Of a stretch of DNA of 64,000 bases, positions 54,059 through 63,623 are shown in pieces. Both the position numbers and the translations under genes were made by a program. The stretch is from Paraburkholderia rhizosphaerae (lineage in GTDB: Bacteria; Pseudomonadota; Gammaproteobacteria; Burkholderiales; Burkholderiaceae): positions 124,001 to 188,000 of the forward strand of contig NZ_SORE01000006.1 of the NCBI RefSeq assembly GCF_004366595.1, written 5' to 3'. Under the pieces are notes generated by a model. It was given only the letters and a program-made list of their open reading frames with translations, was not told the origin of the DNA and ran no database searches. Within the stretch, counting starts at the first letter, position 1. Every line of letters starts with the position of its first letter.

Positions 54059-55501
54059 TTACTGCAGAAGCTTCAGCACTTGCTGCGGCTGCGAGTTCGC
54101 TTGTGCCAGCACCGAGATACCCGCTTGCTGGAGCACTTGCGACTTGCTCAGGTTCGCCGTTTCCTGCGCGAAGTCGGCGTCCGTGATTTGCGACTGGGCG
54201 CCCGACAGGTCGGTCGACTCGTTCTGCTGCGACTGCGAAATTGCCGTGAAGCGGTTTTGCGCGGCGCCAAGCGATGCCTGGATGTTGTTGATCGTCGCCA
54301 GTGCGTTGTCGATCGATTCGATCGCGTTGTTCGCGCCGATCGTCGTGCTGATGTCGATCTGCGACACCGACGTCGGAACGTTCAGCGTGTTGACCGTTGC
54401 CAGCGCGCTGCCTGCCGGTTGCGTGCCTGCAACGCTCGAGCCGATCGTGCTCTTCGGTGTCGCTGCGAACGTGAGGCCCGAGCCGGTGGACGTGCCGAAC
54501 AGACCGGCGGTAGCAGCCGACGACAGCTGGTTACCATGCTGGTCGAGGAACGTGAGACCGCCCTTGCCGTCAGCTTCGACGGTGACCGACGTGATCGTGT
54601 TAGCCGTGCCCGCAGCTGCGTCCGTACCCGTCGTGCTGTCGACGTTGATGCCCGAGATCTTGCCGAAGATCGTACCTGCGGCGGCCGTCGAGCTGAACGC
54701 GCCGGCGATGTCGGTGAGTTCGTTCGTCGGATCGAGCGCGCTCGTACCAGCGGAATTCAGCGACAGCGATGCGACGCCGTTCGTCGTCGTGACCGTGAAC
54801 AGCGCAGCCGATGCAGCCGACGAGATCGCGTTGCCGTTCTGGTCGGTGAACGTGAAGCCGCCCGTGCCGTTCGACTGGATGTTGATCTGCTGGATCGCGC
54901 CGGAGCCGCCAGTCGTGTTTTCCGTGCCGTTCGAGTTCAGGTTCAGACCCGTGATCGAGCCGAGCGTGTCGCCCGACTGCACGAAGCCCGTTCCGAGCGA
55001 AGCAGCCGAAACGCCTTGGCTCAGGTCGAGCGTAACCGTTTGACCGACGTTCGCGCCAACCTGAACGTTGATCAGGCCAGCTTGACCATTCAGCAGGCCG
55101 ATGCCGTTGAACTGCGTTTGCGAAGCGATACGGTTCACTTCCGAGATCTGCTGCGCCACTTCCTGTTGCAGTGCTGCCTGGTTGGCCGCCGTCAGCGTGC
55201 CGCCCGTTGCTTCGCCAGCCAGCTGACGAATACGCTGCAGGCTAGCCGTGATCTGCGACAGACCCGTGCCGGCCGTTTGCACCAGCGACACGCCGTTGTT
55301 CGCATTCTGCACGCCCTGGTTCAGGCCGTTGATCTGCGTTTGCAGCGAGGTCGAAATAGCGAGGCCAGCTGCGTCGTCCGCCGCGCTGTTGATGCGCTTA
55401 CCCGACGACAGACGGGTAATCGCCTGCGACAGTGCGCTGCCGGAAGCATTCAGGTTTTCCTGAGCGACCAGCGAGCTGATATTGCTGTTAATGCTGAGCA
55501 T
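54059..55501 (-). CDS. fliC: Flagellin
   Basis: The filament protein. The 480-residue product has the conserved N-terminal D0/D1 (INSNISSLVAQENLNAS, LSSGKRINSAADDAAG) and C-terminal D1/D0 (QNRFTAISQSQQNESTDL, SQVLQQAGISVLAQ). The surface domain (about 180-380) contains two copies of a 33-residue module, at 203-235 and 303-335, with the pattern GxGGxTFxDQxGNxxSSAAxAxLF, exactly 100 residues apart. Ser/Thr-rich stretches provide O-glycosylation sites, which fits the glycosyltransferase genes downstream. GGAG precedes the ATG. A sigma-28 promoter lies at 55591-55617. Confidence 0.97.
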   Translation of the reverse strand: MLSINSNISSLVAQENLNASGSALSQAITRLSSGKRINSAADDAAGLAISTSLQTQINGLNQGVQNANNGVSLVQTAGTGLSQITASLQRIRQLAGEATGGTLTAANQAALQQEVAQQISEVNRIASQTQFNGIGLLNGQAGLINVQVGANVGQTVTLDLSQGVSAASLGTGFVQSGDTLGSITGLNLNSNGTENTTGGSGAIQQINIQSNGTGGFTFTDQNGNAISSAASAALFTVTTTNGVASLSLNSAGTSALDPTNELTDIAGAFSSTAAAGTIFGKISGINVDSTTGTDAAAGTANTITSVTVEADGKGGLTFLDQHGNQLSSAATAGLFGTSTGSGLTFAATPKSTIGSSVAGTQPAGSALATVNTLNVPTSVSQIDISTTIGANNAIESIDNALATINNIQASLGAAQNRFTAISQSQQNESTDLSGAQSQITDADFAQETANLSKSQVLQQAGISVLAQANSQPQQVLKLLQ

Positions 55502-56256
55502 GAGGTTCTCCGTAGAGGCGTTAGTCTTGAATCATGGCAACGTTGAGATCGGCGGAAGCACTCGTTCATTGCTGGCCGCCTCAGTGAAGGTTGACGGCGT
55601 TGAGAAAAAAAACTTGAGGGAACGAACACGATCCTGCGCATCTGTCGTAGCGCCAAGCCAGTTGCGGCTCTCCGGGCGATTTGCCGAAAATCTTTCTGAT
55701 TCAGGTGGTTGGGATGGGGCGCTGAATCTGTAAAAATTTGTTAATAGCAGGCGTCGAAGGGCTGAATATTGGGGGGGGCGGTGGCCGTCGCTGCGGATCG
55801 GCCCCCCGGCCGCCGCCGTGCGCAGCGGCAGCCGCATCGCGGTAGACTGGCCCCGGAAGTCCTTGACGGAACGGAAAAATGAGTGGCCAGCGACACATAT
55901 CCCTGATATGATCGCGGATTGGATTGAGATCGCCGTTGGGCGGCACCGTCCCGGTTCCGGGAAATGGCGGCCGGTCAGCGTCAGGCGGCAGTCAAGCGCG
56001 GCACGGGCATCGGTCCGTTATCGTGTAACCGCGGTGTAACCGCGGGCGGGTGGCCGGTTAAAGCGCGGTATCCGCGAGCCAGCGTCTGTGGTGAAATTCC
56101 ACCTCTCTTTTCCGGCCTCCGGGCCGCTTCGCAAGCTGTTTGTCCTGTTCTGGCCTCGCATGGCCATGAGTCGAGCGGGGCAACCCACCGGAGCGCCGGC
56201 GCGTGAATCGACCTTCACGCAGTTGAAACCGTATCAATGATCGAGTTAGGAACTCC
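55502..56256. other. Divergent intergenic region between fliC and rpsU
   Basis: About 750 bases without a credible gene. It carries the fliC promoter and leader on the left and rpsU promoter sequences on the right. A G-run (GGGGGGGCGG, near 55771) and an AGCG/GCAGCG-rich tract near 55813-55835 are the only other landmarks. Confidence 0.5.
55591..55617 (-). promoter_or_regulatory. Sigma-28 (FliA) promoter of fliC
   Basis: On the minus strand TCAAGTTT, 11 bases, GCCGTCAA matches the FliA consensus TAAAGTTT-N11-GCCGATAA with two mismatches in the boxes shown and exact spacing. It lies 90 bases before the fliC start codon. Transcription probably starts about seven bases downstream of the -10 box. 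Confidence 0.8.
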
Positions 56257-56469
56257 ATGACGACCATTTTTCTGAAGGAAAACGAGCCGTTCGAAGTGGC
56301 GATTCGCCGCTTCCGCCGCGCGATTGAAAAGAACGGCCTGATCGCCGAACTGCGTGAGCGTCAGTCGTACGAAAAGCCGACGGCCGTGCGTAAGCGCAAG
56401 AAAGCAGCTGCCGTGAAGCGTCTGCATAAGCGCCTGCGCAGCCAGATGCTGCCGAAGAAGCTCCACTAA
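56257..56469 (+). CDS. rpsU: 30S ribosomal protein S21
   Basis: A 70-residue highly basic protein with the standard S21 sequence ([29 protein letters not shown], basic tail [17 protein letters not shown]). S21 helps base pairing of the Shine-Dalgarno sequence with 16S rRNA. It is followed by a strong terminator and is separate from its flagellar neighbours. Confidence 0.97.
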   Translation: MTTIFLKENEPFEVAIRRFRRAIEKNGLIAELRERQSYEKPTAVRKRKKAAAVKRLHKRLRSQMLPKKLH

Positions 56470-56530
56470 GAGCATTCGCGGCGTCACCCGGGCGGTAAGA
56501 CCTGAGCATCAGGCGCGTGCGGGGCGTAGA

Positions 56531-56568
56531 AAAAAAGCGGGATGAACTCAGGTTCACCCCGCTTTTTT
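56531..56568. terminator. Rho-independent terminator after rpsU
   Basis: AAGCGGGATGAAC and GTTCACCCCGCTT form a 13-bp stem with one mismatch and TCAG loop, flanked by A6 and T6, so it works in both directions. It separates rpsU from the converging tag gene. Confidence 0.92.
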
Positions 56569-56590
56569 GCGCTTGTGCGGTGTGTCGCAA

Positions 56591-57226
56591 TCAGTGGCTT
56601 GCTTTCCGGTTACGCCCTTTCTTGCCGAGCGCCGCGCATTTCGCGTGATATGCGCAGTCCGCCTGATGATCATTGACCATGCCGATTGCCTGCATGAACG
56701 CATAACAGATCGTGGTGCCGACGAACTTGCAACCGTAGGCCTTCAGGCCCTTGCTAAGCGCATCGGAAACCTCGGTCGACGCCGGCGCGTGCCGGTAGTT
56801 GGCCCACGTATTCTGAATCGGCGTCTGGTCGACGAATGACCAGATAAAGTTCGACAGCGACCCATGTTCGTCGCGAATCTGCTGGACCGCGCGCGCGTTC
56901 GCGACCACCGACTCGAGTTTCGCGCGATTGCGCACGATTGACGCGTCGAGCATCAGCGCATCGATCTGCTTCGCGGTGAATCGCGCGACTGCATCGACAT
57001 CGAAATTTGCGAACGCCCGGCGGTATCCTTCACGCTTGTTCAAAATCGTCGACCACGACAAGCCGGCCTGCGCACCCTCGAGCACGAGCATCTCGAACAG
57101 GTGGCGATCGTCGCGAGACGGGACACCCCACTCTTTGTCGTGATAGTGTGCGAGTGCTTCGCTGCTTGCCCAGGTGCATCGCTGCGTTTCGCGTGGTTGT
57201 GTCACATTGGGCTCCTGCGTGGTCAT
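56591..57226 (-). CDS. tag: DNA-3-methyladenine glycosylase I
   Basis: Removes 3-methyladenine from DNA in base-excision repair. The protein shows RCTWASSEALAHYHDKEWG near the N-terminus and CAYHAKC near the C-terminus, giving the Cys/His residues of the zinc site, and the family core LFEMLVLEGAQAGLSWSTIL with NKREGYRRAFANFD. Start MTTQEPN at 57226 gives about 211 residues, including the typical length plus a short extension. It converges with rpsU and is divergent from the kinase gene. Confidence 0.94.
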   Translation of the reverse strand: MTTQEPNVTQPRETQRCTWASSEALAHYHDKEWGVPSRDDRHLFEMLVLEGAQAGLSWSTILNKREGYRRAFANFDVDAVARFTAKQIDALMLDASIVRNRAKLESVVANARAVQQIRDEHGSLSNFIWSFVDQTPIQNTWANYRHAPASTEVSDALSKGLKAYGCKFVGTTICYAFMQAIGMVNDHQADCAYHAKCAALGKKGRNRKASH

Positions 57227-57301
57227 GGGTGGGAAAAAGCCTTGCAAGCATAGCGGATCGTTACCGGTTCGCAAGCCGGCCATTCGGCCGCGTCATTCTC
57301 A

Positions 57302-58207
57302 ATGAACCTTTATCCGATGGATACGCACTTCTATCTGATTGGCGTCGATGGTGGGGGCACGGGCACGCGCGTCGTGCTCGGCGATGCGCAAGGGCGCGAA
57401 CTGGCGACCGCTACGAGCGGACCATCGGGCCTCGCGCTGGGCGTCGAGCGCGCATGGCAGTCGATCGAAGCGGCCAGCGCCGACGCGTTCGCGCGCGCCG
57501 GTGTTGCGCTCGACTGGTCGCGTTGCGTGGTCGGCTGCGGGCTGGCGGGCGTCAACAACCGCGACTGGCTCGCCGCGTTCCGCGACAAGGCGCCGGCTGT
57601 CGCGGGCCTCGCGGTCGAAAGCGATGCGTACACGACACTGCTTGGCGCGCACGGCGGCGCTCCCGGCGTGGTGGTCGCGATTGGCACCGGCAGCATCGCC
57701 GCATCGCTCGACGATGCGGGCACGTGCCGGATCGCCGGTGGTTACGGTTATCCGACCGCTGACGAGGCCGGCGGTGTGTGGTTCGGGCTGCGCATCATCG
57801 TGCACGCGCAACGGGCGCTCGATGGCCGCGCGCCGCTTGACGATCTCGCGCGCGCACTGCTCGATCGGGTTGGCGCGCAGGACCGCGACAGCCTTGTTGT
57901 CTGGCTGTGCAGCGCGAATCAGACTGCGTATGCGAGTCTTGCGCCGGTTGTACTCGCGCATCGCGATCATCCGGTCGCGGCGCGGCTGCTTGCCGAAGCC
58001 GGTGAGCAGATCGAACAGATGGCTGTGGCGCTGAATCCGGACGGCACGCTGCCTGTCGCACTGTGCGGCGGCTTATCCGTGCCGTTGCGCGAGTTTGTGC
58101 CCGCCAGCCTGCAGGCGCGTCTGCGCGCGCCGCTCTCCGACTCGGCGCACGGCGCGCTTCAACTCGCGCAGCGCGAAGCGGCGAAAGTATTCTCCGCGCG
58201 CGCGTGA
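57302..58207 (+). CDS. BadF/BadG-type sugar kinase (GlcNAc or glucosamine kinase-like)
   Basis: An ASKHA-fold ATPase. The phosphate-1 loop is LIGVDGGGTGTRVVLGDA, and further motifs are VGCGLAGVNN, VVVAIGTGSIAASL, GGYGYPTADEAGG and VALCGGLSVPL. The BcrAD_BadFG family covers N-acetylglucosamine and glucosamine kinases as well as activators of dehydratases; no iron-sulfur cysteines are present, which fits a sugar kinase. The length of 301 residues is right. It may be cotranscribed with the phosphatase gene 55 bases downstream. Confidence 0.82.
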   Translation: MNLYPMDTHFYLIGVDGGGTGTRVVLGDAQGRELATATSGPSGLALGVERAWQSIEAASADAFARAGVALDWSRCVVGCGLAGVNNRDWLAAFRDKAPAVAGLAVESDAYTTLLGAHGGAPGVVVAIGTGSIAASLDDAGTCRIAGGYGYPTADEAGGVWFGLRIIVHAQRALDGRAPLDDLARALLDRVGAQDRDSLVVWLCSANQTAYASLAPVVLAHRDHPVAARLLAEAGEQIEQMAVALNPDGTLPVALCGGLSVPLREFVPASLQARLRAPLSDSAHGALQLAQREAAKVFSARA

Positions 58208-58262
58208 GCGGGCCGCGAGCGACGATAAAATACGTCCTCCGAAGTCGTTCGCTGCCCATATC

Positions 58263-59084
58263 ATGTATAGCGTTATCGCCACCGATCTCGACGGCACCCT
58301 GCTCAACGCAAACCATCAGGTCGATCCATTCACGGTCGCGACCGTGCGCAGCCTCGAAGCGCAAGGGTTGCATTTCATCATCGCGACCGGCCGTCACTAT
58401 TCCGATGTCGCGGGTATTCGCGACGTGCTCGGCATCAGTCCATATCTTGTTACGTCGAATGGCGCGCGCATTCACGCGCCCGACGGCGCGATGATCCACG
58501 CGCAGAACCTGCCGCCCGCGACGGTGAAGCGCCTCGTGCAGCCGGAGATCACCGGCGCGCATGGCCGTGTGATCGCCAATCTGTTTGCGGACCGCGAATG
58601 GTTCATCGACCGCGATGCGCCGCACCTGCTGCGCTATCACCAGGATTCGGGCTTCGCTTATGAGGTTGTGAATCTGCACGCGCACGATGGCCGCGATATC
58701 GCGAAAGTGCTCTACGTCGGCGAGCCCGATGATCTCGCCGCGGTATCGGCCAATCTCGAGCGCGAATTCGGCGCGTCGTTATACGTCACCTATTCGATGC
58801 CCGACTGCCTCGAGGTCATGGCGCCGAATGTGTCGAAGGGGCGCGCGCTACAGGTCGTACTGAACCGTCTCGGTATCGCCGCGGCGCGCTGCGTGGCATT
58901 TGGCGACAACATGAACGATATCGATCTGCTCGAGACCGCCGGCCATCCGTTCATGATGAACAATGCGAATCCGGATCTGATCGCGAGGCTGCCGGCCGTC
59001 CCCCGTATCGGCAATAACTTCGAGGCGGGCGTCGCGCACCATCTGCGCAAGCTGTTTGAGATGCGCGACGAAGTGGTGCCTTGA
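58263..59084 (+). CDS. Cof-type HAD phosphatase
   Basis: The 273-residue protein has the haloacid dehalogenase motif I VIATDLDGTLL (two Asp), motif II IATGRHY, and motif IV GDNMNDIDLL, with a C2B cap typical of the Cof/YbiV sugar-phosphate phosphatases. Substrate choice lies in the cap and cannot be predicted. The start at 58263 gives a compact Rossmann core directly from the first residues, and 56 open codons before it are rejected. Confidence 0.9.
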   Translation: MYSVIATDLDGTLLNANHQVDPFTVATVRSLEAQGLHFIIATGRHYSDVAGIRDVLGISPYLVTSNGARIHAPDGAMIHAQNLPPATVKRLVQPEITGAHGRVIANLFADREWFIDRDAPHLLRYHQDSGFAYEVVNLHAHDGRDIAKVLYVGEPDDLAAVSANLEREFGASLYVTYSMPDCLEVMAPNVSKGRALQVVLNRLGIAAARCVAFGDNMNDIDLLETAGHPFMMNNANPDLIARLPAVPRIGNNFEAGVAHHLRKLFEMRDEVVP

Positions 59085-59249
59085 AGGTCCCGAAGAAGAT
59101 GACCGCGGGCGCAAGCTGTTGTGCCCGCAATGAGTTGACCTCGAGCCGGTGGGTCAACCGCGGTTGCAGCGGCGGCCCGCTGGTCCCCTGGCGGGGCGGC
59201 GCACGAGGATCACGCGCTGCCGGCTGAGTCCCGCGCTGCCGGGCGTCCG

Positions 59250-59600
59250 TTAGTCACGCCAGTTGCCCCAGGTCCGGCCGTGATCCCAGCTGCGGTGATT
59301 CTGGTCGCGATACTCCCATCGATGATCGTCGCCGCGATTCCATCCACGGCGATCATCGCCGCCATTCCAGCCGCGATGATCGTCGCGTCGATCCCATCCG
59401 CGATGATCCCAGCCGCCGCGGTCCCAGCCCGAATAGTGGATCGGGCGCGGCGCCGCGTAGACCGGCGCCGGCTGGACGTACGCGGGTGCCAGCGCGCCGG
59501 GCGAGAGTCCGATGCTGAGGTTGCCATGCGCCTGCGCAACCCCGCAAACGCCGGCCGCGAGACCCGCTGCGACGAGCAGATGAGTGACGATGCGCTTCAT
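59250..59600 (-). CDS. Small exported Trp/Asp/Arg repeat protein
   Basis: A signal peptide (HLLVAAGLAAGVCGVAQA) leads a mature protein of about 90 residues. Its C-terminal half is built from imperfect units such as GWDRGGWDHRGWDRRDD and GWNGGDDRRGWNRGDDHR, rich in Trp, Asp, Arg and Gly. I know no function; such envelope repeats are probably disordered or bind polymers. The start at 59600 follows a signal-type n-region (MKRIVTH); the 66 codons before it are not protein-like. The repeat DNA may be prone to length change. Confidence 0.72.
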   Translation of the reverse strand: MKRIVTHLLVAAGLAAGVCGVAQAHGNLSIGLSPGALAPAYVQPAPVYAAPRPIHYSGWDRGGWDHRGWDRRDDHRGWNGGDDRRGWNRGDDHRWEYRDQNHRSWDHGRTWGNWRD

Positions 59601-60186
59601 ATTGGTTCTCCCGGAACGCGACACCTCGGTCGCACAGGTCCAATCTACGCATTCCGTCGTCCGGGTACTGCGACAGGATGTTACGGACTGAAAGCGCGGC
59701 TTAATCGTTGAAAGGGTGAACCTGGCCTGCGCGACGCTGCAAACCCGCATCGCGCGTGGCGTTTGCGGCCCACCTGGGCGTGCGCTGTCGGGTCGCATGG
59801 CGCCAGCCGTAAACGAGCCTTACATCTGTGCCGCTTCTTTAATGGCGTGACCGTAGTCCTGCCGGCAAACGCGCTTACTCGAACACGCGAAACCGCGGCT
59901 GAACGCTGCAGCGATTTCGACGCACTCGGCCTAACAGAACCCGCAAATACCCGGATATATCGGGATTGGCGCGCATTCGAACAGACTCATTGCGAATGCG
60001 GGTGTCAACTTTTGTTAATTCCGCACTGGTCTGTACATATTCTTCGGAAATTTGCAGTGCATTTAGCGTTGTCTTTCAGCAAAATTATCAGAGGTTTTCG
60101 CGTAAAATGTATTATTGTCCGTTGCGGACTTTATTAAACAACGCTAATCTCCAAACCAACGGGGTTGGACATAAAGGGAGGCCGAA
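59601..60186. other. Divergent intergenic region upstream of hns
   Basis: About 590 bases without a credible gene. It becomes very AT-rich towards 60000-60150, as is usual for autoregulated hns promoters. GGGAGG precedes the hns ATG. Confidence 0.55.
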
Positions 60187-60489
60187 ATGTCGCAATATGC
60201 TGATCTGAAGGTTCAGATCGCCAAGCTGCAAGCCCAGGCGGACGAAGCCCGCCGCGTCGAAGTCGGCAATGTGATTGCCGAAATTCAACGTCAGATCGCC
60301 GAATACGGTTTGACGCCGCAAGACCTGGGCTTTGCCGCCGCGGCGCGGCGCGGCCGCCCGCCGAAGAAGGCGCCGCTGCCGCCGAAATACCGCGATCCGA
60401 AAAGCGGCAATACGTGGAGCGGTCGTGGCAAGCCGCCGAAATGGATTGCCGGCAAGAGCCGCGACCGGTTCCTGATCGGCCAGTCGTAA
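60187..60489 (+). CDS. hns: H-NS-family nucleoid protein
   Basis: A 100-residue DNA-binding and silencing protein. The N-terminal 45 residues are coiled coil (YADLKVQIAKLQAQADEA), a basic linker RRGRPPKKAPLPP follows and the C-terminal motif is YRDPKSGNTWSGRGKPPKW, the H-NS core TWSGRGxxPxW. It is preceded by an excellent ribosome site (GGGAGG) and followed by a hairpin terminator. Such proteins silence horizontally acquired AT-rich genes like those in the island at the left end. Confidence 0.94.
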   Translation: MSQYADLKVQIAKLQAQADEARRVEVGNVIAEIQRQIAEYGLTPQDLGFAAAARRGRPPKKAPLPPKYRDPKSGNTWSGRGKPPKWIAGKSRDRFLIGQS

Positions 60490-60503
60490 TCGGAAAGTCG
60501 GAT

Positions 60504-60551
60504 ATTGCGTAACCGTTCGCGGCCCGATCCATACGCGGTTACGCAATTTTG
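60504..60551 (+). terminator. Terminator of hns
   Basis: ATTGCGTAACCG (60504-60515) and CGGTTACGCAAT (60536-60547) form a 12-bp stem with a 20-base loop, then TTTTG. It lies 14 bases past the hns stop codon. Confidence 0.8.
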
Positions 60552-60893
60552 TCCGCGTTTGCTGAAAAGCGACGCTGTCAGAGTAATTCGGAATTGTGCC
60601 AGCGCAGCTAATGCGCGCTGAAAGCGCGATCCAAAAGCGCTGACAATCCGCCGGACCTAAAACCGCGCACCGGGTCGCATACCGGCACCGGCTTCAAGCA
60701 ATAAAAAGCCGCCTTCGGAAGGCGGCTTTTTTACAAATCATCGGTGTTTCCACTGTGATCCGGATGTGCGCAAACGTTTTACATCTGGATATTCGCGAAC
60801 CGTGCGCGTCGTACGCATAGTTGGAAACATCTGAAAAGCGATCGCTAAAGCGCGTGGCGCCGCGGCGAAAAGCGGCGCCACCCATCATCTTCG
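60552..60893. other. Non-coding spacer
   Basis: This spacer between hns and the glycosyltransferase gene contains the strong hairpin at 60703-60732 and nothing that looks coding. Confidence 0.5.
60703..60732. terminator. Rho-independent terminator downstream of the glycosyltransferase gene
   Basis: AAAGCCGCCTT (60705-60715) and AAGGCGGCTTT (60719-60729) with loop CGG, and T6 on the right and A5 on the left, make a bidirectional terminator between the converging hns and glycosyltransferase transcripts. Confidence 0.9.
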
Positions 60894-61958
60894 TTAGCCG
60901 GCGGCGACGCGGCGCAGGATCGGGCGGCGCGCGGCCTCGACCAGCGTCATATAGCCGTCTACGTAGTTCTGCGCCATGGTCTTCGCGCTAAAGCGCTGCT
61001 CGAACTGAGCACGGATCTTTTCGCGCGACAGCTCGTCGATGCGCTGCACCGCCGCGACGGCGCCTTGCACGTCTTCGACGATATAGCCGGTCAGACCGTG
61101 ATCGATCACTTCCGGCACCGAGCCGCGGTTGAACGCAACCACCGGCGTACCGCACGCCATCGACTCGATCATCACGAGGCCGAACGGCTCGCTCCAGTCG
61201 ATCGGGAACAGCAGCGCCTTCGCGCCGGAGAGAAACTCGGGCTTCTGTGCCTCGTTGATCTCGCCGATGAACTCGACATGCGCCTGCGACAGCAACGGTT
61301 CAATTTCCGACTTGAAGTAATCCGTGTCGACCTTGTCGACCTTCGCGGCGATCTTCAGCGGCAAGCCGGTTTGCGCAGCGATGCGAATCGCGGTGTCGAC
61401 ACGCTTTTCCGGGCAGATCCGGCCCAGGAACGCCAGATATTCGGGCTTGCGATCGGTGCGCGGCGTGAGCAGATCTTCCGGCAGGCCGTGGTAGATCGTG
61501 TTCAGCCAGTTCGCCTGCAGCAGCGGCTGGCGCTGCGAGTCGGAGATCGAAATGACCGGCGCGTCGGCGAACGTATCGAACATCGGCTGCAGTTCGGGCA
61601 GGTCGAGCCGCCCGTGCAGTGTCGTGACGAACGGCGTATCCAGCTGCGTGAACAGCGGAAACGGCAGGTAGTCGAGGTGAAAATGCAGCACGTCGAATTC
61701 GTGCGCCATGCGGCGCACGCGCTCGAGCAGCAGCATATGCGGCGCCATCGTGTCGCGGATCGTCGGATCCAGACGCAGCGCGCGCGGCCATGCGGCCTCA
61801 AGCTTCGCGGAGGTCACCGAATCGCCGCTCGCGAAGAGCGTCACGTCGTGGCCGAGGTCGACCAGCGCCTCGGTAAGATAAGACACGACGCGCTCGGTGC
61901 CGCCATAGAGCTTCGGGGGAACGGCTTCATAAAGCGGCGCGATTTGTGCGATTCGCAT
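60894..61958 (-). CDS. GT4-family glycosyltransferase
   Basis: The 354-residue protein has the GT-B fold: N-terminal region MRIAQIAPLYEAVPPKLYGGTERVV-type, typical acceptor loop, and the C-terminal nucleotide-sugar domain with LAFLGRICPEKRVD and the E-x7-E motif EPFGLVMIESMACGTPVV. No membrane anchor is present. Substrate unknown; lying near flagellar and nucleoid genes gives no clear pathway hint. AGGAG precedes the ATG. Confidence 0.88.
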   Translation of the reverse strand: MRIAQIAPLYEAVPPKLYGGTERVVSYLTEALVDLGHDVTLFASGDSVTSAKLEAAWPRALRLDPTIRDTMAPHMLLLERVRRMAHEFDVLHFHLDYLPFPLFTQLDTPFVTTLHGRLDLPELQPMFDTFADAPVISISDSQRQPLLQANWLNTIYHGLPEDLLTPRTDRKPEYLAFLGRICPEKRVDTAIRIAAQTGLPLKIAAKVDKVDTDYFKSEIEPLLSQAHVEFIGEINEAQKPEFLSGAKALLFPIDWSEPFGLVMIESMACGTPVVAFNRGSVPEVIDHGLTGYIVEDVQGAVAAVQRIDELSREKIRAQFEQRFSAKTMAQNYVDGYMTLVEAARRPILRRVAAG

Positions 61959-62651
61959 TGTGTTGACTCCTGTTCAGAGGGCTACTTCGCACGACCGCGC
62001 AAGAGGCGCAGTGAAAGGCGAGTGCCGGTCGGACGGATGGGGCGGGGCGCGCCTGAATGCATCGGGGCGCGCTCGCCCGAAGGTGGCCTGAAGCCGAAGC
62101 GGGCCGAAATCGGGTTATCCCTTAAGGTTCATTATCAGCATCCAGCGCGATAATTCGACCTATTTTTCAAACGCTTAATGTTGTTACAGCGGGAAACACA
62201 GGCTGTTGCAATTGCCGCGCGATGCGCGCTCGCCTTATGCGACAACCTTCTGCGGCCCCCCGACCCGATCGGCGAGCATGCGGTTCATGGGCAAGCGGCG
62301 GTTCGCCAGTTACACGTTCTTCGTTGCGGTCAGATGAAATCGCCCTATAATTCGCTCGCCGTTGCACCCCGGCCGCGCATTCGCCTGGCCAAAAAGCTTC
62401 CGCATTTCCTCCCCTGCTTTTTGTAGGAAAAACTCCTACAGAATTAATGGACAAATCCGTCGCGTAAAAGGGGCGTATGTCCGCTTTCCGTGCAAATGCG
62501 CTAAGGAGACAATTCGTCCCACGGTCATCACACTGCCGTTCGTGTCCCCACGGAGAAAGCGGACGCGCAAAGGCAAACGATTTCGTGCCGGCCAGACAAG
62601 ACAAGTCAAGACCACTCAGGCTTCAATTCAGGCATCAAATTCGGGGGAATC
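61959..62651. other. Long untranslated region upstream of flhDC
   Basis: About 690 bases without a credible gene, between the divergent glycosyltransferase and flhD. Such a long leader is usual for the flhDC master operon, which integrates many regulators. An AT-rich segment lies near 62420-62450 and a hexamer TATAAT at about 62345-62350 is a candidate -10 element. I could not assign CRP or other sites. Confidence 0.5.
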
Positions 62652-62981
62652 ATGAGCGCTGCCGTCGCTAGTAGTGACATGCTCAATGAGATCAAGGAAG
62701 TGAACCTGTCGTACCTGTTGCTCGCACAACGTCTGCTGCGCGACGACAAGCCGATGGGGATGTTCCGCATGGGAATCTCGGAGCAGCTCGCCGACGTGCT
62801 CGTGAATCTGACACTCGCGCAGACCGTCAAGCTGTCGGCATCGAACCAGTTGCTATGCCGGTTCCGTTTCGACGACCACACGATCCTTTCTTCGCTCGCC
62901 GACAAGGGCAAGCCGTCGTCCGTCAGCCAGGCGCACTCCGCGATCCTGATGGCGGGTCAGCCTGTCGAGCAAATCGGTTGA
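62652..62981 (+). CDS. flhD: Flagellar transcriptional activator subunit FlhD
   Basis: FlhD and FlhC form the FlhD4C2 activator of class 2 flagellar genes. The 109-residue product has the conserved MLNEIKEVNLSYLLLAQRLL and FRMGISEQLADVLVNLTL helices. GGGGGA precedes the ATG. flhC follows 96 bases downstream on the same strand. Confidence 0.96.
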   Translation: MSAAVASSDMLNEIKEVNLSYLLLAQRLLRDDKPMGMFRMGISEQLADVLVNLTLAQTVKLSASNQLLCRFRFDDHTILSSLADKGKPSSVSQAHSAILMAGQPVEQIG

Positions 62982-63077
62982 TGCGCGCCGCGTTGCGGGA
63001 CTGCACGCGGAACCTCTCGCGAATCGGCGTGCGGCCGGTCCGGCCGGCGCTTCGCTATCACACGGAGCGCGCCGCGC

Positions 63078-63623
63078 ATGGCGACTAGGAGCGTAGTGCT
63101 CGAGGTGCGCGAAATCACGCTGGCGATCGAGTTGATCGAACTGGGCGCGCGCCTCCAGTTGCTCGAGGCGGAAACCAGTCTGTCGCGCGATCGCCTGATC
63201 AAGCTGTACAAGGAACTGAAAGGCGAATCGCCGCCGAAGGGCATGCTGCCGTTCTCGACCGACTGGTTCATGACGTGGCAGCCGAACATTCATTCGTCGC
63301 TGTTCTACAACATCTACCGGTTCATGTCGGCGCGCGGCGGGTGCGAGACGATCCAGTCGATCGTCAAGGGTTACCGGCTGTATCGCGAGCACGTGCAGAT
63401 GCACGGCGAGGAACCGGTACTGAGCTTGACGCGCGCATGGACACTCGTACGCTTCTTCGACTCCGGGATGCTGCAACTGATGCCGTGCACGCGGTGCGGT
63501 GGACATTTCGTCGCACACGCGCATGATCCTCGCGCGGGCTTCGTCTGCGGGCTGTGCCAGCCGCCTTCGCGGGCCGGCAAGACCCGCAAGGCCGCCGACG
63601 ACCGCGCGCGCGCGGCAGTATGA
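63078..63623 (+). CDS. flhC: Flagellar transcriptional activator subunit FlhC
   Basis: FlhC supplies DNA recognition in FlhD4C2. The 181-residue product has [19 protein letters not shown] at the start and a zinc site of four Cys: Cys137 and Cys140 (CTRC), Cys157 and Cys160 (CGLC). The GGAG at eight bases fixes the start. The C-terminus has a basic disordered tail. No frame damage was seen. Confidence 0.96.
   Translation: MATRSVVLEVREITLAIELIELGARLQLLEAETSLSRDRLIKLYKELKGESPPKGMLPFSTDWFMTWQPNIHSSLFYNIYRFMSARGGCETIQSIVKGYRLYREHVQMHGEEPVLSLTRAWTLVRFFDSGMLQLMPCTRCGGHFVAHAHDPRAGFVCGLCQPPSRAGKTRKAADDRARAAV

Noticed and set aside
54080..55546. A 488-codon plus-strand open frame
   Set aside because: Antisense to fliC; rich in Arg and Cys, with no protein-like pattern.
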